From Deltaproteobacteria bacterium (GTDB taxonomy: Bacteria > Desulfobacterota > Desulfobacteria > Desulfobacterales > JAFDCJ01): a stretch of DNA of 6,431 bases. This document shows, piece after piece, positions 1-4,562 of this stretch (its first letter is position 1; the number at the start of each line of letters is the position of its first letter). A program made the position numbers and the translations under genes. The notes beneath the pieces are model-generated. The model was given only the letters and a program-made list of their open reading frames with translations. It had not been told where the DNA came from and did no database searches. The stretch covers positions 1 to 6,431 of the forward strand of contig JAFDDW010000139.1 in the NCBI GenBank assembly GCA_019310665.1, written 5' to 3'.

Positions 1-3
1 TTA

Positions 4-261
4 ATGTCTAAAGAGAAAGTTAAACACATGACCGGAGTATTTGCTTCGGCTTTTGCTCACGCAGGTCACAGTTCCAAAGAGGAAGCCAAAGAAATTAGCG
101 GGTTGGCTGATCATGAATTTGAAAAAGTCTACACTAAAGCATCCAATATTGCAGAAAAAGTCCTGCAGCATGAAGGCAACAAGATGGACAAATTCCTGGA
201 GCATTTTGCCAAAGAGATTGATGAATATGTTGCCGAATTCGGTGAAAAATTTTTTATGTAA
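4..261 (+). CDS. small helical protein of unknown function
   Basis: An 85-codon reading frame from ATG at 4 to TAA at 259-261. The product is charged (rich in Lys, Glu, His and Ala), with no signal peptide, no membrane segment and no cysteine. Residues about 24-82 look like two or three amphipathic helices with regularly spaced Ala, Phe and Lys/Glu, so a soluble helical or coiled-coil protein is likely, possibly phasin-like, but I do not recognise a family. Only three bases precede the ATG and they form an open in-frame codon, so the ribosome binding site is unseen and the true start could be further upstream; an internal ATG at residue 9 is an alternative. It converges on the minus-strand lipoprotein gene, whose ancestral stop would lie 36 bp beyond this stop codon. 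Confidence 0.55.
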   Translation: MSKEKVKHMTGVFASAFAHAGHSSKEEAKEISGLADHEFEKVYTKASNIAEKVLQHEGNKMDKFLEHFAKEIDEYVAEFGEKFFM

Positions 262-297
262 GTATGATTATAATTCCCAGCCGGATGAAGACCAAAA

Positions 298-429
298 TTA
301 TTCATTCCAATCAGGCGGAAGTAGATTCGTGTTCACCATAGCATTCTTGACCGCCTGTTCCGCATACTTTTTTATCAGCGATACCAGTTTCGATATTTCA
401 GATCGCGGCATATTTTTCAGACTCTGTTT
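298..429 (-). pseudogene. out-of-frame 3' end of the lipoprotein gene
   Basis: This minus-strand stretch has 43 sense codons and a TAA at 298-300, in a frame different from that of the lipoprotein stop at 417. It has no start of its own near the overlap. The product begins KQSLKNMPRSEISKLV and ends LLPPDWNE; the middle (SLIKKYAEQAVKNAM) reads as an amphipathic helix, as a real C-terminal tail would. Joining it to the upstream frame at the A-run (427-430) needs a single added base. Programmed -1 slippage is conceivable but the site (GAAAAC) is a weak slippery sequence and no strong downstream structure was noticed. An indel mutation or sequencing error is simpler. Confidence 0.5.
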
Positions 430-1019
430 TCAGGTTTGCCCGAGCCAAGGTAAGTCAGCGGCCCGGTTTTGAATACCTCAACCGTTATGTTTGCATAGGC
501 ATAGGCGTGTTTTGACATTAAAAGCTGTTTGGTAAACAGACCATAGCCCTGCAAATCAATCGGATGTTTATCGATCTTAATCACACCGGGTCCCCGGTAA
601 CTTCTGACCGATATTAATACATCTACCTCGTATTTATCAGATAGGAAACTAAGGTAATCAGCCGTTGCCGGTTTTAATCTTCCCGATGTTAAGGTCCTAT
701 CGGACAAATCAGGTTCCTGGTTTATCCCACCTAATGGCTCTACCGGTCTGATTAGTATGACTGTGTAACGGGGATCCGCTTTTAAAGTGGCGGACAATCT
801 TTTTTCTATATAGTCAGGGATGTCCCAATCGACATCTATCTGCTTTGAGAAGTTACCGACTCTCAAGGAACTGAAATTTCGGTGGGTTGCCCGGCGCTCC
901 AAATGATTTACGATACCGATGCGAGTGCTTGCGGGGAATTCAAATTTCGGCTGCGGGGCAGTAGCACAGGCGAAAACAATTGCCAATGTTATAAGAATAT
1001 AAATAAATTTTCGAATCAT
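417..1019 (-). CDS. putative lipoprotein, frameshifted near its 3' end
   Basis: A 200-codon frame beginning at ATG 1019-1017, preceded by AGGAAGG (1025-1031 on the plus strand) at 5 nt spacing, which supports this start. Residues 1-17 form a short signal peptide (basic MIRK, then a hydrophobic stretch) ending in VFA before Cys18. This is a loose lipobox, so an envelope-anchored lipoprotein is likely. The mature part is a mixed alpha/beta protein with no motif I can name. The C-terminus is abnormal: the frame stops at 417-419, but a second open frame on the same strand starts inside it and carries on for 43 helical codons to 298. One extra A in the run at 427-430 would join the two into a 240-residue protein. 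The present gene is therefore probably a frameshifted copy or contains a sequence error. Cellular role unknown. Confidence 0.6.
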   Translation of the reverse strand: MIRKFIYILITLAIVFACATAPQPKFEFPASTRIGIVNHLERRATHRNFSSLRVGNFSKQIDVDWDIPDYIEKRLSATLKADPRYTVILIRPVEPLGGINQEPDLSDRTLTSGRLKPATADYLSFLSDKYEVDVLISVRSYRGPGVIKIDKHPIDLQGYGLFTKQLLMSKHAYAYANITVEVFKTGPLTYLGSGKPENRV

Positions 1020-1024
1020 TTAAG

Positions 1025-1031
1025 CCTTCCT
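1025..1031 (-). promoter_or_regulatory. ribosome binding site of the lipoprotein gene
   Basis: AGGAAGG on the minus strand lies 5 nt before ATG 1019-1017 and decides the start of the lipoprotein reading frame. Confidence 0.6.
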
Positions 1032-1047
1032 GCCAGATGCTTCTATC

Positions 1048-1077
1048 CTAATTGAGCGAAACGCTCAATTGGTTTTT
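1048..1077 (+). terminator. hairpin plus T-run, plus-strand orientation
   Basis: A perfect 9-bp stem, AATTGAGCG at 1050-1058 and CGCTCAATT at 1062-1070, closes an AAA loop. It can be extended to 11 bp by a T-G and a C-G pair (1049/1071 and 1048/1072) and is followed at once by TTTTT (1073-1077) and AA. This is the layout of a rho-independent terminator read on the plus strand. The flanking genes are both on the minus strand, where no T-run follows the stem, so it would stop antisense or read-through transcription rather than either neighbour. A second copy of CTCAATTGG (1064-1072 and 1080-1088) follows as a direct repeat. Confidence 0.5.
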
Positions 1078-1092
1078 AACTCAATTGGGCTT

Positions 1093-1380
1093 CTATAAAC
1101 TGTTTTCATCCCCAAACCACTTCGACCGGATGTGTCTGGTTTCTCCGGATTCCAATAGTGCTAAGACTGCTCGATTAATTTTTTCACGCCACCGGCTGCC
1201 CTGGGGCAGGGCCATGGCATAATCCTGGAGAACAAATAATTTTCCGACCACTATCACCTTACCCTTGCCTTCACCGTTGGCATAATGAAGCAGGTTCGGG
1301 GCATCATAAACCACCGCATCCACGGTTTCTGACAATAATGCCGCATAGGCATTTTAATCGTCCACTCGATCTAAGGAGGC
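1093..1380 (-). pseudogene. 3' remnant of a family 3 solute-binding protein gene
   Basis: The last 80 or so codons encode the C-terminal lobe of a periplasmic amino-acid-type solute-binding protein (SBP_bac_3), also found in ligand-gated channel fusions. The typical run VDAVVYDAPNLLHYA, then VVGKLFVLQDYAMALPQGS and the closing IRSKWFGDE are visible. Upstream in the same frame, NAYAALLSE (1333-1353) and SLDRVDD (1357-1377) still fit the family, but a TAA at 1354-1356 interrupts them and a further stop occurs at 1381-1383. The family is usually about 230-280 residues, so the signal peptide and whole first lobe are missing. A TTG at 1333-1335 could open an 80-codon frame, but it has no ribosome binding site and would make only part of a fold. 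I read this as a decayed gene truncated at its 5' end. Confidence 0.72.
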
Positions 1381-1548
1381 TTAATAATACAATTATGACC
1401 ACAAATCAAATGAATACATATTCATTGTGTATAACTTAAATCTATTCAAAAATTTATATTTATAATTATATAGCTATAATATTATAAGTATCTATAATAA
1501 CATTATAAAAAATTACTAAAATTCTGATGATTTTATTTCAGTTAAGAC
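1381..1548. other. AT-rich intergenic control region
   Basis: About 170 bp of almost pure A/T sequence with no open reading frame of note, between the solute-binding remnant and the fadR promoter. It contains repeated TATAAT-like hexamers and a small perfect palindrome TATAGCTATA near 1470, as well as the larger palindrome annotated at 1409-1426. The composition contrasts sharply with the coding DNA on both sides. It probably works as a flexible upstream promoter region, though it may also mark the junction of an old deletion that removed the 5' part of the neighbouring gene. Confidence 0.5.
1409..1426. promoter_or_regulatory. 18-bp palindrome, possible second FadR-like site
   Basis: AATGAATACATATTCATT is a perfect inverted repeat with 8-bp arms and a 2-bp centre. 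Its arms share the ATGAAT/ATTCAT ends of the FadR operator at 1576-1595, but the spacing between half-sites is 4 bp shorter, so it does not fit the FadR consensus. It lies about 170 bp upstream of that operator. It may be a weaker auxiliary site or the operator of another TetR-family protein; the sequence alone does not settle which. Confidence 0.35.
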
Positions 1549-1577
1549 TTGACAGGGAGCAGGCAGCCCTGTAATAT
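1549..1577 (+). promoter_or_regulatory. sigma70-type promoter of fadR
   Basis: A consensus -35 box TTGACA (1549-1554), a 17-bp spacer and a -10 box TAATAT (1572-1577). Transcription would be expected to start near 1584, inside the palindromic operator. This places the repressor site over the -10 box and start point, as in autorepressed TetR-family genes. No other good promoter is visible before the acyl-CoA dehydrogenase gene, so this one probably serves both genes. Confidence 0.65.
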
Positions 1578-1595
1578 GAATGAATACTCATTCAT
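1576..1595. promoter_or_regulatory. FadR-type operator
   Basis: ATGAATGAATACTCATTCAT is a 20-bp inverted repeat with perfect 8-bp arms around ATAC. As I recall it, the B. subtilis FadR (YsiA) binding consensus is WTGAATGAMTANTCATTCAW, and every position here fits. The site overlaps the end of the -10 box and the expected transcription start of the adjacent fadR-like gene. Binding should therefore block RNA polymerase and give negative autoregulation, relieved by long-chain acyl-CoA if the ligand is conserved. Confidence 0.75.
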
Positions 1596-1618
1596 TTTTA
1601 GTTCTCTTTGGTCGAGAC

Positions 1619-1633
1619 AGGAGGCACAAAATC
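1619..1633 (+). promoter_or_regulatory. strong ribosome binding site before an AUC codon
   Basis: AGGAGG (1619-1624) is followed after 6 nt by ATC (1631-1633), in frame with the fadR-like gene. No ATG, GTG or TTG lies in frame between 1583 and the conserved first helix. The only conventional start, ATG 1580, has no Shine-Dalgarno sequence and lies at or before the predicted transcription start. The site therefore points to AUC as the start codon, or to an AUG lost by mutation or sequence error. Confidence 0.55.
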
Positions 1634-2224
1634 AATAAAAAAGAAAAAAATAACAAGTACCATCTGATCCTGAAGGCAGCGGTGAAAGTGTTCGCCCGTC
1701 AGGGTTTTTACCAGTCAACCGTGGCCCAGATTGCCCGGGAGGCCGGTGTGGCGGATGGTACCATCTATCTATATTTCAAGAATAAAGATGACATTCTGGT
1801 GCATTTTTTCAGTTACAGAACCAAACAGGTTTTTGAGCGGTTCCGGGCCGAGGTCAATAAATCGGATAACAGTCTGGATAAGCTGCGCAATCTCATCCGA
1901 CGGCATCTTACCGAATTTCAACGCGATCGGGATATGGCGGTGGTGTATCAGGTTGAAACCCATCAGAACAGCCGTTTGGCTGAAGACCAGATCAGGGAGA
2001 TGTCCCAGATGTATCAGGACCTGGTGTCGGAAATCGTTGAAACCGGTCAGCAGGAAGGCCGTATCCGGAAAGATCTATACGTTGGTCTGGTCAAGCGTTT
2101 CATCCTGGGCGCCGTGGATGAAGTCATCAACACCTGGCTGCATTCGGATAAAAACTACGATCTCGTTTCCATGGCCGATCCGTTGGTTGATCTGTTTGTG
2201 AGGGGTATCGGAACCTCCGACTAA
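1631..2224 (+). CDS. fadR: TetR-family repressor, FadR (YsiA)-like
   Basis: A 197-residue transcriptional repressor of fatty acid degradation genes, if the suspected start at ATC 1631 is right. Counting from ATG 1580 gives 214 residues, but the extra 17 would be encoded by operator and leader DNA. Residues about 9-55 form the TetR DNA-binding domain, with the helix-turn-helix in IAREAGVADGTIYLYF (34-49) followed by KNKDDIL. This block and the C-terminal TWLHSDKNYDLV (168-179) closely resemble B. subtilis FadR from memory; the middle is the helical ligand-binding and dimer domain. In B. subtilis FadR releases DNA on binding long-chain acyl-CoA. Here the gene sits under a promoter overlapped by a FadR-consensus operator and precedes an acyl-CoA dehydrogenase gene by 76 bp with no clear promoter between, so the two are probably co-transcribed and autoregulated. 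The family call is firm; the exact ligand is inferred. Confidence 0.88.
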   Translation: MNKKEKNNKYHLILKAAVKVFARQGFYQSTVAQIAREAGVADGTIYLYFKNKDDILVHFFSYRTKQVFERFRAEVNKSDNSLDKLRNLIRRHLTEFQRDRDMAVVYQVETHQNSRLAEDQIREMSQMYQDLVSEIVETGQQEGRIRKDLYVGLVKRFILGAVDEVINTWLHSDKNYDLVSMADPLVDLFVRGIGTSD

Positions 2225-2236
2225 AATATAAAAGTT

Positions 2237-2268
2237 CACCACGGAAGGACACGGAATACCACGGAAAA
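2237..2268 (+). repeat. three CACGGAA repeats in 10-nt phase
   Basis: CACGGAA occurs at 2240, 2250 and 2260, an exact 10-nt period, in the 76-bp gap between the regulator and the acyl-CoA dehydrogenase gene. It resembles the CACAGAG-type short intergenic repeats common in environmental bacterial genomes, and a related stretch (GCACAGAGGGCAGAG) appears at 4347. Function unknown; the gap otherwise holds only the downstream gene's ribosome binding site. Confidence 0.45.
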
Positions 2269-2287
2269 TTTTAAGTAAACGAAAAAA

Positions 2288-2293
2288 AAGGAG
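2288..2293 (+). promoter_or_regulatory. ribosome binding site of the acyl-CoA dehydrogenase gene
   Basis: AAGGAG lies 7 nt before ATG 2301 in a purine-rich leader, which fixes the start codon. Confidence 0.75.
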
Positions 2294-2300
2294 AGGAAAA

Positions 2301-4118
2301 ATGGCACAGCAAATTGCAGATCGAAGGGATGTCGATTTCGTCCTCCACGAGCAGTTACACGTTGAGGAATTGAGCAAACATGATCTTTTTGCCGAATTCA
2401 ACAAAAAAACCATAGATCTTATCGTATCCGAAGCCCGCAATTTAGCGATCAAGGAAATCCTACCGACCCAGGCTGAGAGCGATCGGGAAGGTGCGCTCTT
2501 TGACAGCGGGAAAGTAACGGTCCCGGAATCTTTCCACAAAGTCTGGGAACTTTTCAAAGAAGGTGAATGGCTGGCCATGATCGAGGACCCGGACTGGGGC
2601 GGGCAGGGCATGCCGCGCGCCGTTGCCCTGGCGGCCAGTGATTACATGAACGGCGCCAACTTCGCCTTTATGATGTATGCCGGGTTAACCCACGGGGCCG
2701 GCAAACTGGTGGAGACCTTTGGAACCGATATGCAGAAAAACCTATTTCTAAAAAACATGTACAGCGGCAAGTGGACCGGGACCATGGTGTTGACAGAACC
2801 TGAAGCGGGTTCCGATGTCGGCGCACTGACCACCACAGCTGTTAAAAATGAGGACGGTACCTATGCGATCACCGGCAACAAGATCTTTATTTCGGCCGGC
2901 GATCACAACCTGGCCGAAAACATCATCCACCCCGTTTTGGCACGCATCGAGGGTGCACCGGAGGGTACCCGCGGCATATCATTGTTTATTGTGCCCAAGA
3001 TCCGGGTTAATGAAGACGGCAGCCTGGGGGAGCCCAATGATGTGGTTTGCACCGGTGTGGAAGAGAAGATGGGCATCCATGCTAACGCCACCTGCTCCTT
3101 GTCGCTCGGCAGCAAGGGGAATTGCCGGGGGTTGCTCCTGGGAGAAGAAAACAAGGGCATGCGGGCCATGTTTGTAATGATGAATGAAGCCCGTTTGCTG
3201 GTGGGAGTCCAGGGCTTTGCCTGTGCCACCGCAGCTTACATTTATGCCGTCAACTATGCCCGACAGCGGGTGCAGGGCAGGCACCTGCTGAACATGATGG
3301 ATAAAAGCACCCCATCGGTCCCAATCATCCAGCATCCGGATGTAAGGCGCATGTTGCTGACCATGAAAGCTTATGTTGAAGGGATGCGAAGTCTGCTTTA
3401 TTACGTCGGCATGTGCGATGACAGGAAAGATGTTTCCGACAGCGAGGAGGAAAAGGCCAAATACCAGGGAATCATCGATCTGTTGATACCACTGGCCAAA
3501 GGTTATGTTACGGACAAAGCCTTTGAGGTTTGTGACCTTGGCGTCCAGGTTTACGGCGGCTATGGCTATATCAAAGAATATCCCATGGAGCAGTTATTAA
3601 GGGACTGCCGGATTACCCCGATATACGAGGGGACCAACGGCATTCAAGCCATGGACCTGCTGGGAAGAAAGCTTGGAATGAATAAAGGCAAGCCTATTAT
3701 GGATTTAATGGTCGAAATCCAAAATACCATTGCCAGCGCCAAGACCTATCCAAGAACCGAAGGGTATGCCGCTAAAGTGGAAGCAGCGCTCAATAAATTG
3801 GGTGAGGTTGCTTTGCATTTGGGCCAAACAGCCATGTCGCCCCAGGTAATGGCGGCCTTTGCCCACGCTTACCCGTTTATGGAAGTGACCGGTGATGTGG
3901 TTTTGGCCTGGCAGCTGCTCTGGCGGGCCACCATCGCGGCCGAAAAGTTGGAAAACGGTGCTAAGAAAAAAGATGCTGTTTTCTATGAAGGTCAGCTAAA
4001 AAGTGCTGAATTTTTTGTCCACAGCATCCTGCCGGCGACCGTGGGTAAAATGGATGCCATTCTAACAACCAACAGTGCGGCAGTGGACATAGAAGAAGAT
4101 GCCTTTGGGGGGAAATAG
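2301..4118 (+). CDS. acyl-CoA dehydrogenase, long form with C-terminal extension
   Basis: A 605-residue FAD enzyme that makes the 2,3-double bond in an acyl-CoA, the first step of beta-oxidation, passing electrons to electron-transfer flavoprotein. Domain order: an N-terminal helical part (about 30-155); the middle beta domain opening with WTGTMVLTEPEAGSDVG (158-174), the flavin and substrate signature; and the C-terminal helical domain (about 285-455). VQVYGGYGYIKEYPMEQLLRD (415-435) precedes PIYEGTNGIQ, where Glu443 matches the catalytic base of medium-chain acyl-CoA dehydrogenase. The usual enzyme ends near here (380-400 residues in short forms); residues about 465-605 form the extra C-terminal domain of the roughly 600-residue subfamily that includes DmdC (methylmercaptopropionyl-CoA dehydrogenase). 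Chain-length preference cannot be read from sequence. It lies downstream of fadR and upstream of a quinone-linked oxidoreductase, which suits fatty-acid oxidation. All key residues seen are intact. Confidence 0.95.
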   Translation: MAQQIADRRDVDFVLHEQLHVEELSKHDLFAEFNKKTIDLIVSEARNLAIKEILPTQAESDREGALFDSGKVTVPESFHKVWELFKEGEWLAMIEDPDWGGQGMPRAVALAASDYMNGANFAFMMYAGLTHGAGKLVETFGTDMQKNLFLKNMYSGKWTGTMVLTEPEAGSDVGALTTTAVKNEDGTYAITGNKIFISAGDHNLAENIIHPVLARIEGAPEGTRGISLFIVPKIRVNEDGSLGEPNDVVCTGVEEKMGIHANATCSLSLGSKGNCRGLLLGEENKGMRAMFVMMNEARLLVGVQGFACATAAYIYAVNYARQRVQGRHLLNMMDKSTPSVPIIQHPDVRRMLLTMKAYVEGMRSLLYYVGMCDDRKDVSDSEEEKAKYQGIIDLLIPLAKGYVTDKAFEVCDLGVQVYGGYGYIKEYPMEQLLRDCRITPIYEGTNGIQAMDLLGRKLGMNKGKPIMDLMVEIQNTIASAKTYPRTEGYAAKVEAALNKLGEVALHLGQTAMSPQVMAAFAHAYPFMEVTGDVVLAWQLLWRATIAAEKLENGAKKKDAVFYEGQLKSAEFFVHSILPATVGKMDAILTTNSAAVDIEEDAFGGK

Positions 4119-4120
4119 TT

Positions 4121-4275
4121 GGAATGTCGAATGACTTTGGAATGACGAATGTCGAATGAAGAATGAATAATTATGGAAGTCGCTGCGCTCCATCGATTTT
4201 ATTATGGTGGCTTTGAAAATGATAGAATTCCTTAATTCGATCCGCCTCCGGCGGGTCAATAGTCATTCGTCAATT
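4121..4275. repeat. repeat element with GAATG heptads and inverted ends
   Basis: Just after the acyl-CoA dehydrogenase stop, GAATG recurs at 4122, 4129, 4140, 4147, 4154 and 4161, a 7-nt period with one 11-nt step. The far end carries the inverted form: TGACGAATG (4143-4151) matches CATTCGTCA (4264-4272), and CGAATGACT (4128-4136) matches AGTCATTCG (4261-4269). The roughly 155-bp unit is thus bounded by inverted repeats, as in small non-autonomous or palindromic interspersed elements. It has no coding capacity of note. No target-site duplication is obvious, so mobility is unproven. Confidence 0.5.
4239..4257. repeat. GC-rich hairpin inside the repeat element
   Basis: GATCCGCC (4239-4246) and GGCGGGTC (4250-4257) pair as an 8-bp stem with one T-G wobble and a TCC loop. 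No T-run follows on either strand, so it is not a standard rho-independent terminator. It could still slow or end transcription after the acyl-CoA dehydrogenase gene or protect a 3' end. Confidence 0.4.
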
Positions 4276-4295
4276 GTTTCGGTTACGGGTTCTTC

Positions 4296-4450
4296 GATTT
4301 GGGAATTTAGATTTCGGATTTCAGATTGAAAAGACCAGCAAGTAAAGCACAGAGGGCAGAGCGCATAGCGTGTGGGACCGAATGTCAGAAGCCCGCTTTG
4401 CCGGCATACGCCCTGCCTCATGCCCCCTGCGCCCTGCGCCATGCACTATG
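4296..4450. repeat. heptad-phased repeats, GATTT and GC-rich arrays
   Basis: Three further blocks keep a 7-nt beat. GATTT (last copy GATTG) occurs at 4296, 4310, 4317 and 4324. A purine-rich array of four heptads runs from 4347 to 4374 (GCACAGA, GGGCAGA, GCGCATA, GCGTGTG). A pyrimidine-rich array of six heptads runs from 4408 to 4449 (ACGCCCT, GCCTCAT, GCCCCCT, GCGCCCT, GCGCCAT, GCACTAT). The last two are roughly inverted with respect to each other (GCATAG at 4363, CTATGC at 4446) and could fold into a long imperfect hairpin followed by seven Ts (4452-4458). With the element at 4121-4275 they fill most of the 444-bp gap between the dehydrogenase and oxidoreductase genes, leaving no clear protein gene there. 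Confidence 0.5.
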
Positions 4451-4533
4451 CTTTTTTTGATAGCCTGGTCTTGTCTGAGCGGCGTATTCATGATATGCAG
4501 GCCCTTGCGCTCAAGTTCGGTTTGACCAAATAA
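4420..4533 (+). other. short open frame upstream of the oxidoreductase
   Basis: A 37-codon frame (ATG 4420, with a second ATG at 4441, stop TAA 4531-4533). Its first part is encoded by the GC-rich heptads. The last 24 codons (SLVLSERRIHDMQALALKFG and on) look more protein-like, and the frame stays open past the stop as FAKREIDINKW. It may be a leader peptide or the worn end of a lost gene; there is no good ribosome binding site, so I do not call it a gene. Confidence 0.2.
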
Positions 4534-4562
4534 TTTGCCAAAAGGGAGATCGATATTAATAA

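Noticed and set aside
41..472. 143-codon plus-strand frame overlapping the small protein and the lipoprotein tail
   Set aside because: It overlaps the better frame at 4-261 in another phase, has no ribosome binding site, and its second half is antisense to the lipoprotein gene; composition is shadow-like.
1553..1571. CAGGG/CCCTG inverted repeat between the -35 and -10 boxes, considered as a MerR-type operator
   Set aside because: The arms are only 5 bp and the spacer is the normal 17 bp, not the 19-20 bp of MerR-type promoters; the FadR-type site explains regulation better.
2075..2611. 178-codon minus-strand frame across the fadR/dehydrogenase junction
   Set aside because: It is antisense to two well-supported genes and to their intergenic gap, with Ser/Leu-rich shadow composition and no family features.
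4121..4169. GAATGA units considered as FadR half-site clusters
   Set aside because: They are direct repeats in 7-nt phase without the inverted partner at operator spacing, so they are better read as repeat DNA.
4121..4450. Heptad arrays considered as a CRISPR array
   Set aside because: Units are 7 nt with no unique spacers of about 30 nt and no cas genes are present.
4522..4560. TTGACC considered as the -35 box of a promoter for the oxidoreductase gene
   Set aside because: No acceptable -10 box occurs at 16-18 bp spacing, so no promoter is called.
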